Positions 35,956 to 44,838 of a stretch of DNA of 64,000 bases are shown here, piece by piece; within the stretch, counting starts at the first letter, position 1; each line of letters opens with the position of its first letter. The DNA comes from Pseudonocardia sediminis. GTDB taxonomy: Bacteria; Actinomycetota; Actinomycetes; Mycobacteriales; Pseudonocardiaceae. The notes below the pieces were generated by a model. The model saw nothing but the letters and a program-made list of their open reading frames with translations, had not been told where the DNA came from and did not search any database. The position numbers and the translations under genes were made by a program. Location: contig NZ_SHKL01000001.1 in the NCBI RefSeq assembly GCF_004217185.1, forward strand, positions 5,888,001 through 5,952,000. Reading direction: 5' to 3'.

Positions 35956-36606
35956 ATGAGTTCGGATGCCGTGCGCGTCGTCGTCGCCGACGACCAGGAC
36001 GCGATCCGCACCGGGCTGGTGATGATCCTCTCCTCGGCCGAGGACATCGAGGTCGTCGCCGAGGCCGCCGACGGGACGTCCGCGGTGCGGGCCGCCGACC
36101 ACCACCGTCCGGACGTCGTGCTGATGGACATCCGGATGCCCGGCATCGACGGCATCGAGGCCACCCGGCGGATCCTCGACGCGGCGTCGTCGCAGGTCCT
36201 GGTGCTGACCACGTTCGACCTCGACGACTACGTCGACGACGCCCTCGCCGCCGGCGCAGCCGGGTTCCTGCTCAAGTCCGTGGACGCGCCCAGCCTGTGC
36301 GGGGCCGTCCGGGCCGTCGCCCGCGGGGACGGCGTGCTCGCCCCGGAGATCACCCGCCGGGTGATCGACCGCTACGCGAACGCACCCCGGCGCGTCGCGC
36401 TGCCGGGGCTGGACCTGCTCACCGCCCGCGAGTCCGACGTCCTGGCCTGTCTCGGACGGGGACTGTCCAACGCCGAGATCTCGGCCGCCCTGGTGATCAC
36501 CGAGGCGACGACGAAGTCGCACGTGTCCCGGGTGCTGACCAAGCTCGGTCTGCGCTCGCGCACCCAGGCCGCGATCGCCGCCCAGGACGCGGGCCTCGCC
36601 GACTGA
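35956..36606 (+). CDS. LuxR/NarL-type response regulator 1
   Basis: About 216 residues. The receiver domain has acidic residues in VVVADDQDAIRTG, the phosphorylated Asp in VVLMDIRMPGIDG, Thr in LVLTTFD and Lys in FLLKSVD. The C-terminal LuxR-type helix-turn-helix is LTARESDVLACLGRGLSNAE through KSHVSRVLTKLGLRSR. ATG 35956 (rather than 35947) fits the leaderless promoter. It is the likely output for kinase 2 and perhaps kinase 1. Targets unknown; the nearby membrane gene and the peptide cluster are candidates. Confidence 0.93.
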   Translation: MSSDAVRVVVADDQDAIRTGLVMILSSAEDIEVVAEAADGTSAVRAADHHRPDVVLMDIRMPGIDGIEATRRILDAASSQVLVLTTFDLDDYVDDALAAGAAGFLLKSVDAPSLCGAVRAVARGDGVLAPEITRRVIDRYANAPRRVALPGLDLLTARESDVLACLGRGLSNAEISAALVITEATTKSHVSRVLTKLGLRSRTQAAIAAQDAGLAD

Positions 36607-36614
36607 GCCCGGTC

Positions 36615-36665
36615 GCACGAACGGAGCTCTCGTCCCATCCGGGTGCACGAACGGAGCTCTCGTCC
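36615..36665. repeat. Tandem 21-bp direct repeat with inner palindrome
   Basis: Two identical 21-bp copies at 36615-36635 and 36645-36665, 30 bp apart start to start, just after the response regulator stop. Each contains ACGA...TCGT arms around GAGCTC (core ACGAACGGAGCTCTCGT). Either a regulator-binding pair or a dispersed intergenic repeat family of this genome. Confidence 0.75.
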
Positions 36666-36690
36666 AACTCGAACCCGGGCCTCACGACGA

Positions 36691-36722
36691 CGGAGGGCAC
36701 CCCCTGGCGGGGGTGCCCTCCG
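36691..36722. terminator. Bidirectional terminator hairpin
   Basis: A perfect 14-bp stem (36691-36704 with 36709-36722) and a TGGC loop, between the convergent response regulator and coxM genes. Confidence 0.9.
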
Positions 36723-36737
36723 TATGTGCGGGGTCGC

Positions 36738-37553
36738 TCAGACGCCGGAGGCGGTCTCCAGCGCCCGGCGGGTGAGGACCTTGACCAGGGCACGCCGGTA
36801 GGCCGGGGTGCCGGCGTTGTCCGCCGGGGGCTCGGTGCCCTCGTCGGCCAGCGCGGCGGCCTCGGCGATCGACTTCCCGTCGGCCAGTGCCTGCTCGGTG
36901 GCGGTGGCGCGCAGGGACGTCGAGCCCATGTTCACCAGGCCCACCTTGCCGTCGCAGACGGCCACGGCGACGATCGCCCAGTCGTTGCTGCGGCGGGTGA
37001 ACTTCTCGTAGGCCCAGCCCACGCCGGCCTTGCGGGGCAGGCGGATCTCGGTCACGAGCTCGTCGGGCTCCTTCACCGAGGAGAACACCCCGGTGTAGAA
37101 GTCGGCGATGCCCACGGTCCGCTCGCCGCGCGGGCTGCGCAGCACGACCTTCCCGTCCAGCGCCAGGATCGCGGCCGGCAGGTCGGACGCCGGGTCACCG
37201 TGGGCGATCGAGCCACCCAGGGTGCCGCGGGCGCGGACCTGCGGGTCGCCGACCGTGCGGGCCACGGCCGGGACGAGCGGGACCTCGGCGCCGAGGACCT
37301 CGGACGTCACCAGGTCGCGGTGCTTGGTGCCGGCACCGATCGCGACCTCGTCGCCGTCGACCCTGATGTAGTCCAGCTCGGACAGGCGGCCGATGTCGAT
37401 CACGAACTCCGGGGCGCCGAGGCGCACCTTCATGACCGGGATCAGCGAGTGCCCACCGGCCAGGACGGTCGCGTCCTCGCCCTTCTCGGCGAGCAGCGCG
37501 AGCGCGCCGTCGAGGGTGTCCGGGCGCGCGTAGTCGAACGCGAGAGGGATCAT
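36738..37553 (-). CDS. coxM: CO-dehydrogenase-like medium (FAD) subunit
   Basis: 271 residues, FAD-binding domain of the molybdenum hydroxylase family, passing electrons from the Fe-S subunit to FAD. Visible FAD contacts: AGGHSLIPVMKVRLG and the second motif RARGTLGGSIAHGDPASDLP; the C-terminal CO_deh_flav domain follows. GAGGAGG precedes ATG 37553, which overlaps the coxS TGA (ATGA). Last gene of the L-S-M operon, followed by a strong hairpin. Confidence 0.93.
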   Translation of the reverse strand: MIPLAFDYARPDTLDGALALLAEKGEDATVLAGGHSLIPVMKVRLGAPEFVIDIGRLSELDYIRVDGDEVAIGAGTKHRDLVTSEVLGAEVPLVPAVARTVGDPQVRARGTLGGSIAHGDPASDLPAAILALDGKVVLRSPRGERTVGIADFYTGVFSSVKEPDELVTEIRLPRKAGVGWAYEKFTRRSNDWAIVAVAVCDGKVGLVNMGSTSLRATATEQALADGKSIAEAAALADEGTEPPADNAGTPAYRRALVKVLTRRALETASGV

Positions 37554-38110
37554 GCCCGGGCCTCCTCGGCGGACTCGCCACGCGAGAACCCGGGAGCGGT
37601 GCGCAGCGCGTCGGACTCCGCCTCGGCCTTCTGCTCGGCGTCGGGGTCCTTGCCCGCCGCGACCAGGACCGCGCGCACGATGTTGTGGTAACCGGTGCAG
37701 CGGCAGAGGTTGCCCTCGAGCCCCTCCCGGACCTTGCGCTCGTCCAGGTCGTCGTCGTGGCTGATCAGCGACACCGCGGACATGACCATGCCCGGGGTGC
37801 AGAACCCGCACTGCAGGCCGTGCTCTGCGCGGAACGCCGCGGTGACCGGGTGCGTCGGCTGACCCTCGGAGGCGCCCTCGAGGCCCTCCATGGTCGTCAC
37901 CGACTGACCCTCGGCCTGCACCGCGAGCAGCGTGCAGGACTTGACGGCCTCACCGTCGAGCAGGACGGTGCACGCCCCGCACGAGGTGGTGTCGCAGCCG
38001 ATGTTGGTGGCCTTGAGCCCGACCTGCTCGCGCAGGTAGTGCGCCAGCAGCAGCCGGGGCTCGACGTCGGCGGAGGTGTCCTCGCCGTTGACCGAGATCT
38101 GAACCTTCAC
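37550..38110 (-). CDS. coxS: CO-dehydrogenase-like small [2Fe-2S] subunit
   Basis: 186 residues. The N-terminal plant-type ferredoxin cluster is bound by IGCDTTSCGACTVLLDG plus a distal Cys (KSCTLLA); the second [2Fe-2S] cluster by CGFCTPGMVMSA and CRCTGYHNIV. GTG 38110 overlaps the coxL stop (GTGA). A charged C-terminal extension of about 30 residues (AEQKAEAESDALRTA onward) goes beyond the usual length of about 160. Electron relay between CoxL and CoxM. Confidence 0.94.
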   Translation of the reverse strand: MKVQISVNGEDTSADVEPRLLLAHYLREQVGLKATNIGCDTTSCGACTVLLDGEAVKSCTLLAVQAEGQSVTTMEGLEGASEGQPTHPVTAAFRAEHGLQCGFCTPGMVMSAVSLISHDDDLDERKVREGLEGNLCRCTGYHNIVRAVLVAAGKDPDAEQKAEAESDALRTAPGFSRGESAEEARA

Positions 38111-40380
38111 TTGGTGACCCCCTCCGAGGCGGTCTGGATCGCTTCCCACACACGGAGCGGGGTGAGCGGCATGTCGATGTGGCGGATGCCGAGGTGCGAC
38201 AGGGCGTCGACGACGGCGCTCTGTGTGGCCGGGGTGGAACCGATCGTCCCGGCCTCGCCGATGCCCTTGTACCCCATGGGGTTCACCGGGGTCGGCGTGG
38301 TCATCTCGACGAGGTCGAAGCTGGGCAGCTCCGCCGCGGACGGGATGCCGTAGTCGGCGAACGTGCCGGTCAGCGGCTGGCCCTCGTCGTCGTAGACGAC
38401 CTCCTCCAGCAGCGCCTGCGCGATGCCCTGCGCGATCCCGCCGTGCCGCTGGCCCTCGCAGAGCAGCGGGTTGAGGATCGGGCCAGCGTCGTCCACCGCG
38501 ATGATCTTCTCGACGGTGACCTTGCCGGACTCGGTGTCGACCTCGACGACGCACACGTGCGCGCCGAACGGGAACGTGGCCTTCTTGCCGTCCCACGTGG
38601 TGTCGACCTTGAGCTGCTCGGCCGCGGCCAGCTCGGCGAACGTGACGTGCTTCGAACCGGGGACGCCGCGCACGGTGATCGACGCGGTGTCGGTGTCGAC
38701 CTCGAGGTCGTCGACGCTCGCCTCGAGCAGGTCGGCCGCGCGCTGCTTGGCCAGGTCGACGAGCTCGCCCGCGGCCTGGTGCACCGCGATGCCGCCGGTC
38801 TGCAGGCTGCGCGAGCCCATCGTGCCGCCGCCGTTGGGGATCAGCTCGGTGTCACCGTGCTTGACGGTGATCTTGTCGAGGCCGATCCCCAGGTGCTCGC
38901 TGGCCAGCATCGCCCACGCCGTGGCGTGGCCCTGGCCGTGCGGCGAGGTGCCGGTCAGCACGGTGACGCTGCCGTCGGGGTGGACCTCCACCGAGGCGTC
39001 CTCGGCGAACGCGCCACCACCGGTGATCTCCACGTAGGAGGAGACGCCGATGCCCATCTGGCGGACGTCGCCGCGCTCGCGGCGGGCCTTCTGCTCGGCG
39101 CGCAGCCCCTCGTAGCCGGACTCGGCCAGCGCGAGGTCGATCGCCTTGGCGTACTCGCCGGAGTCGTACTCGACGCCACCCTTGGTCTGGAACGGGAACT
39201 TGTCCGGGGAGACGACGTTGAGCTTGCGGACCTCGGCCGGGTCCTTGCCGATCTCGGCGGCGAACAGGTCCATCGCCCGCTCGATCGCGGCCGTGGCCTC
39301 CGGGCGGCCGGCGCCGCGGTAGGCGGCGATCGAGGTCGTGTTCGTGACGACGACGCGGGCGCGGGACTCGACGTTGGGGATGTCGTAGGTGCCGGGCGCC
39401 ATCATCCGCGTGAACATCGGCAGGAACGTGCCCAGGCGCGGGTAGGCGCCGGCGTCCTGCGTGACGTCGAGACGGTAGTGGGTGACCTTGCCCTCGCGGG
39501 TGCCGCCGATGGTGATCGTCTGGCGCTGGGCGCGGCCCTGCACCATCCCGGTCATGTTCTCCGAGCGGCTCTCGTTCCAGCGGACCGGACGGCCCTGCTG
39601 CCGCGCGAGCCAGGCGACGATCGCGAACTCGGGGTCCGAGCCGATCTTGGCGCCGAAGCCGCCACCGACGTCGGGCAGGATCACGTGGACCTTGTCCTTG
39701 TCGATGCCGAGCCAGCCGGCGATCTCGTCCCGTCCGCCCTGGGCGTTCTGGTTCGAGATGTAGGCGGTGAGCTTGTCGCCCTCCCAGAACGCGCTGGCCG
39801 CACGCGTCTCCAGCGGGGCGGCGGCGAGACGCTGGTTGACCAGGTCACGGGTGACGACGACCTCACAGCCGTCGAAGAAGCCCGGGTCGGGCTCGCCGTC
39901 GTAGTCGTAGGCCGCGGCGATGTTCGTCCCGGCCTCGGGGAACAGCAGGGTCTCGTCGTTCACCGCCACCAGCGGGTCGATCACGACCGGGAGCGGGTCG
40001 TAGTCGACGTCGACCAGCTCGGCGGCGTCCTCGCCCTGGTAGAGCTCCTCGGACAGGACCGCGGCGACGGGCTCGCCGACGAACCGGACCCGCTCGGTGG
40101 CCAGGAAGGGACGGGTCATCGACTTGTTCGCGCCCGGGAACAGCAGCGCGGGGTCGAGGTCGAGGTCGGCGCCGGTGACCACGGCGACGACGCCGGGCGA
40201 GGCGAGCGCCTCGGCCGTGTCGATCGAGGTGATCGTGGCGTGGGCGACCGGGGAGCGGACGAGCGTCAGGTGCAACGCTCCGGTCAGCCGCTCGTCGGTC
40301 AGGTCGTCTGTGTAGGTCGCGCCGCGAGTGAGGAAGACCGGATCCTCGGTTCGGACAACGCGTGTGCCCAAGATGCTCAT
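38107..40380 (-). CDS. coxL: Form II CO-dehydrogenase-like large molybdenum subunit
   Basis: 757 residues, xanthine-oxidase-family catalytic subunit binding molybdopterin cytosine dinucleotide. The active-site loop is AAYRGAGRPEA, the signature of form II CoxL; true form I CO dehydrogenases have AYxCSFR. Other family motifs: VGGGFGAKIG, GTSPHGQGHATAW and the C-terminal GIGEAGTIGSTPA with the catalytic Glu. The physiological substrate of form II enzymes is uncertain and may not be CO. First gene of a coupled L-S-M operon, whereas form I operons read M-S-L; no coxD/E/F maturation genes are in the window. moeA near 61 kb supplies a cofactor step. Confidence 0.94.
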   Translation of the reverse strand: MSILGTRVVRTEDPVFLTRGATYTDDLTDERLTGALHLTLVRSPVAHATITSIDTAEALASPGVVAVVTGADLDLDPALLFPGANKSMTRPFLATERVRFVGEPVAAVLSEELYQGEDAAELVDVDYDPLPVVIDPLVAVNDETLLFPEAGTNIAAAYDYDGEPDPGFFDGCEVVVTRDLVNQRLAAAPLETRAASAFWEGDKLTAYISNQNAQGGRDEIAGWLGIDKDKVHVILPDVGGGFGAKIGSDPEFAIVAWLARQQGRPVRWNESRSENMTGMVQGRAQRQTITIGGTREGKVTHYRLDVTQDAGAYPRLGTFLPMFTRMMAPGTYDIPNVESRARVVVTNTTSIAAYRGAGRPEATAAIERAMDLFAAEIGKDPAEVRKLNVVSPDKFPFQTKGGVEYDSGEYAKAIDLALAESGYEGLRAEQKARRERGDVRQMGIGVSSYVEITGGGAFAEDASVEVHPDGSVTVLTGTSPHGQGHATAWAMLASEHLGIGLDKITVKHGDTELIPNGGGTMGSRSLQTGGIAVHQAAGELVDLAKQRAADLLEASVDDLEVDTDTASITVRGVPGSKHVTFAELAAAEQLKVDTTWDGKKATFPFGAHVCVVEVDTESGKVTVEKIIAVDDAGPILNPLLCEGQRHGGIAQGIAQALLEEVVYDDEGQPLTGTFADYGIPSAAELPSFDLVEMTTPTPVNPMGYKGIGEAGTIGSTPATQSAVVDALSHLGIRHIDMPLTPLRVWEAIQTASEGVTK

Positions 40381-40390
40381 CGAGCGCGAG

Positions 40391-40396
40391 GGTATA
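40391..40396 (-). promoter_or_regulatory. Candidate -10 box of the cox operon
   Basis: TATACC on the minus strand, 10 nt upstream of the coxL ATG and within a 154-bp gap between thiD and coxL. No convincing -35 was identified; a short-leader transcript is implied. Confidence 0.4.
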
Positions 40397-40534
40397 CGCG
40401 CCGGACGTCACCTGCGACGGTCGCCGTGTGCCTGACCTGCGGATGAGCCGACCCTAAGCGGTTCAACACTCCCGTTGACGACCGCATCCACGGTGTCCTC
40501 TGCCGGAACTCGCCGTAGATGCGAATCGTGATGA

Positions 40535-41398
40535 TCAGGAAACCTGATCGTCGTCCTCCCACCAGCGGCGCATCGCCCACAGCGGCGAGACCGGCCCGTG
40601 CCCGGCGCCGAGCGGGTAGGAGTGCCGCACCGCCTCGACGATGTAGCGCTTGCCGAACCGGACCGCGGCCACCGGGTCCAGCCCCCTGGCCAGACCGGAC
40701 GCGATCGCCGCGGCGAGGGAGTCCCCGCCGCCGTGGGTGTTGCCGGTGGTGAACCGCGGGCCGGGCAGCTCGAGGAACGTCGTCCCGTCGAAGAGCAGGT
40801 CGACGCAGCCGTCGACGTCCTCGGCCAGGTGCCCGCCCTTGACCAGGACGAAGCGTGGACCCAGGGCGTGCAACGCCTTCGCCGCCGCGTACTGGCCCTC
40901 CCGGTCGTGCACGTCGTGCTCGACGAGCAGGCGCACCTCGTCGAGGTTCGGGGTGACGAACGTGGCGCGCGGGAACAGCTGCGTCCGGTAGGCCTCCAGC
41001 GCGGAGCCGGCCAGCAACGGGTCGCCGTGCATCGACGCCGCGACCGGGTCGACGATCAACGATGCGGCGTGGTCGCGGCCGATGCCGACCTCGTCGCACG
41101 TCGCGGCGACCGTCTCGATGATCTCGGTGGTGGCCAGCATCCCGGTCTTCGCCGCCTGTACCCCGATGTCCTGCGCCACGACGCGGATCTGCCCCGCGAT
41201 CGTCTCGACGGGGATCGTGTGCACGCCGGTGACACCGACCGAGTTCTGCACCGTCACCGCGCACACGGCCAGGCAGCCGTGCACCCCGCACGCGGCGAAC
41301 GCCCGCAGGTCGGCCGGGATCCCGGCACCGCCCCCGGAGTCGGTGCCCGCGATCGTGATCACCCGGGGTGGAGTGGTGCCGACGGTCTTCTCCGGCAT
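40535..41398 (-). CDS. thiD: Hydroxymethylpyrimidine (phosphate) kinase
   Basis: 287 residues, ribokinase fold; phosphorylates HMP and HMP-P for thiamine synthesis. Motifs: VITIAGTDSGGGAGIPADL at the N-terminus, KTGMLATTEI, and the ATP/anion-hole region FTTGNTHGGGDSLAAAIA, with GGGDS in place of the common GTGCT. ATG 41398 is preceded by AGGAAGGG; an upstream in-frame ATG adds 20 residues without homology. thiC, which makes HMP-P, lies on the same strand 0.7 kb upstream. Confidence 0.93.
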   Translation of the reverse strand: MPEKTVGTTPPRVITIAGTDSGGGAGIPADLRAFAACGVHGCLAVCAVTVQNSVGVTGVHTIPVETIAGQIRVVAQDIGVQAAKTGMLATTEIIETVAATCDEVGIGRDHAASLIVDPVAASMHGDPLLAGSALEAYRTQLFPRATFVTPNLDEVRLLVEHDVHDREGQYAAAKALHALGPRFVLVKGGHLAEDVDGCVDLLFDGTTFLELPGPRFTTGNTHGGGDSLAAAIASGLARGLDPVAAVRFGKRYIVEAVRHSYPLGAGHGPVSPLWAMRRWWEDDDQVS

Positions 41399-41479
41399 GG
41401 AGGTTCCCTTCCTGGTGGGGCGTTGCTCGCCCGATTCTGTCGGTACCTCGTGGGACACTCCGTTGGGAGGAGGTCAGCC

Positions 41480-42058
41480 ATGACGATCCAGCCGGTTGCA
41501 CCGTCACATCTGCTCACCGTGTCCGAGTATCTGGAGATCGGCGAGATCGAGCCCGGGTACAGCGAGCTCGTCGAAGGGCGACTGCTCATGTCCCCAGGTC
41601 CTGCTCCCGATCACAACCATGCCGCGATGGAGATGGCCTTCCAGCTCCGCGGTCAGCTCCCGGCCGAGTTCGAGTCGCTGACCGACATGGATGTCGACCT
41701 TCAGCTCTCCCCACCCGGGGCACCGGGGACGGTGCGGCGGCCCGACCTGGTCGTCGTTCCGCGATCGGCCCGTCGGCGTGTTCGCGCGGAGGGCGGTGTG
41801 TTCCTGGCATCGGACATCCGGGTCGCCGTGGAGGTCCTGTCGCCCGGCTCCCGACGGATCGACCACGTGCACAAGCGGGCCGAGTACGCCGACGCCGGCA
41901 TCGCGCACTACTGGATCGTCGACCTCACCGAGCCGGTGTCGATGCTGGCCTGCCACCTGGCCGGGGAGTTCGGCTACGCCGACGGAGGTGCGGTGACGGG
42001 CACGTTCTCCGCCACCGCACCATTCGACGTCACGCTCGATCTCGACGCCCTGCTCTGA
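41480..42058 (+). CDS. Uma2-family restriction-endonuclease-fold protein
   Basis: 192 residues from ATG 41480 (GGAGGAGG 5 nt upstream). DUF820/Uma2 signature: SELVEGRLLMSPGPAPDHN, RRPDLVVVPRSARR, VAVEVLSPGSRRIDHVHKR and YADAGIAHYWIVDL, which carry the PD-(D/E)xK-like Asp, Glu and Lys. The family is abundant in actinobacteria and cyanobacteria; its biological role is unsettled. It sits between thiD and thiC, convergent on thiC with 10 bp between stops. Confidence 0.87.
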   Translation: MTIQPVAPSHLLTVSEYLEIGEIEPGYSELVEGRLLMSPGPAPDHNHAAMEMAFQLRGQLPAEFESLTDMDVDLQLSPPGAPGTVRRPDLVVVPRSARRRVRAEGGVFLASDIRVAVEVLSPGSRRIDHVHKRAEYADAGIAHYWIVDLTEPVSMLACHLAGEFGYADGGAVTGTFSATAPFDVTLDLDALL

Positions 42059-42068
42059 TCCCGGGCCG

Positions 42069-43727
<1,659 letters not shown>

Positions 43728-43733
43728 GACGAC

Positions 43734-43822
43734 TTCCTCCCTCGCCGGCATTACCCGGCTGGTTCAGCGGTCGGCGACCGAGTCGTCGCCCTCTCAGCCC
43801 CGTGCCACGGAGCTCCCGCGTG
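43734..43822 (-). promoter_or_regulatory. TPP riboswitch (THI element) of thiC
   Basis: Reading the minus strand: GGGGCTGAGAGGG at the 5' side of the pyrimidine-sensing helix, CGCTGAACC and CGGGTAATGCCGGCGAGGGAGG at positions expected for the pyrophosphate-sensing helix and 3' strand (second motif spans about 43734-43755). The 3' end contains the ribosome-binding site, so TPP binding would likely block translation initiation. Confidence 0.92.
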
Positions 43823-43947
43823 TTCAGATGTGATCGAACCGTAACCACGGATCACGTCCCGGCACCAGACCCGATCTCCGGGCGGCGAGCGCCGGACATC
43901 ACCCGCAGGGACGGAATAGCGCCCCGGCCTGCGACGTTGCGGCGGAC

Positions 43948-44379
43948 ATGACGCAGAACGCCGAACTGAGCCCGACCGACTGGGTCCGCGAGCAGACCGA
44001 GAAGATCCTCGAGAACGGCACCACCGAGGGCGTGACGGTGATGGACCGCCCGATCGTCCTGGTCACCACGACCGGCGCCAAGTCCGGCAAGCAGCGCTAC
44101 GTCCCGGTGATGCGGGTCGAGCACGACGGCGCCTACGCGATGATCGCGTCCAAGGGCGGCACCCCCGAGCACCCCGCCTGGTACCACAACGTGGTCGCGA
44201 ACCCGACCGTCACGGTGCAGGACGGCACGTCGACCGGCACCTTCGTCGCCCGTGAGGTCTCCGGCAACGAGCGCGAGCAGTGGTGGGACCGGTCCGTCGA
44301 GGCCTACCCGCCCTACGCCGAGTACCAGACCAAGACCAGCCGTGTGATCCCCGTGTTCGTGCTCGAGCCGAAGGCCTGA
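43948..44379 (+). CDS. Ddn-like deazaflavin (F420)-dependent nitroreductase family protein
   Basis: 143 residues with the split-barrel fold typical of this actinobacterial family: IVLVTTTGAKSGKQRYVPVM (cofactor phosphate contact), ASKGGTPEHPAWYHNVVANP and the C-terminal KTSRVIPVFVLEP. Related proteins reduce quinones or xenobiotics using F420H2. Divergent from thiC and its riboswitch. ATG 43948 has no clear ribosome-binding site. Closed by a perfect palindrome terminator. Confidence 0.92.
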   Translation: MTQNAELSPTDWVREQTEKILENGTTEGVTVMDRPIVLVTTTGAKSGKQRYVPVMRVEHDGAYAMIASKGGTPEHPAWYHNVVANPTVTVQDGTSTGTFVAREVSGNEREQWWDRSVEAYPPYAEYQTKTSRVIPVFVLEPKA

Positions 44380-44413
44380 GCCCCGCGGAGCGCATCTGTG
44401 TGAGGCGCAACGG

Positions 44414-44443
44414 AAGGCCGGTACCCGATCGGGTACCGGCCTT
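44414..44443. terminator. Perfect-palindrome terminator
   Basis: A 30-bp perfect palindrome (arms meet at CGATCG), 34 bp after the deazaflavin oxidoreductase stop. The arms begin AAGGCCGGTACCC. Confidence 0.88.
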
Positions 44444-44591
44444 CGTCACGTTCCATGGCGGTTCGGTGACCGCGCGGGCACTGTCGGTGTCTCAGGTTGC
44501 CGTCGCGCTCCCCCGGTCCCCGGGAGGCTCGGGAACTCCAGCCCGGCCGGCGTCCGTACGCCGGTCGTGACCCGCAGGAGAGTGCGCCACG

Positions 44592-44828
44592 ATGTCGATC
44601 GACCCCCGGATCGTCCCGTCCCCGAACGACATCGACGCCCCGAACGGCGCGACCCCGGCCGATCCCGACGGCGCGTGGCGTGACCGGCTCGTCGAGCTGC
44701 ACGTCCTGGCCGAGCACGGCGACGAGGCCGCGGCCGCCGAGGCCAGGGCCTGGACCGACTCCGACGAGCGGGCCCACCGCGCCTGGCACGAGATCGAGTC
44801 CGCCTGCCGGCAGGTGCGCCGGCCCTGA
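44592..44828 (+). CDS. Small acidic hypothetical protein
   Basis: 78 residues from ATG 44592, with AGGAGAG upstream. Soluble and acidic; the N-terminal third is Pro/Asp-rich (PRIVPSPNDIDAPNGATPAD) and the rest is predicted helical (DRLVELHVLAEHGDEAAAAE). No family recognised. Convergent with the ABC permease gene, 10 bp apart. Confidence 0.6.
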   Translation: MSIDPRIVPSPNDIDAPNGATPADPDGAWRDRLVELHVLAEHGDEAAAAEARAWTDSDERAHRAWHEIESACRQVRRP

Positions 44829-44838
44829 CCCGGCCGCG

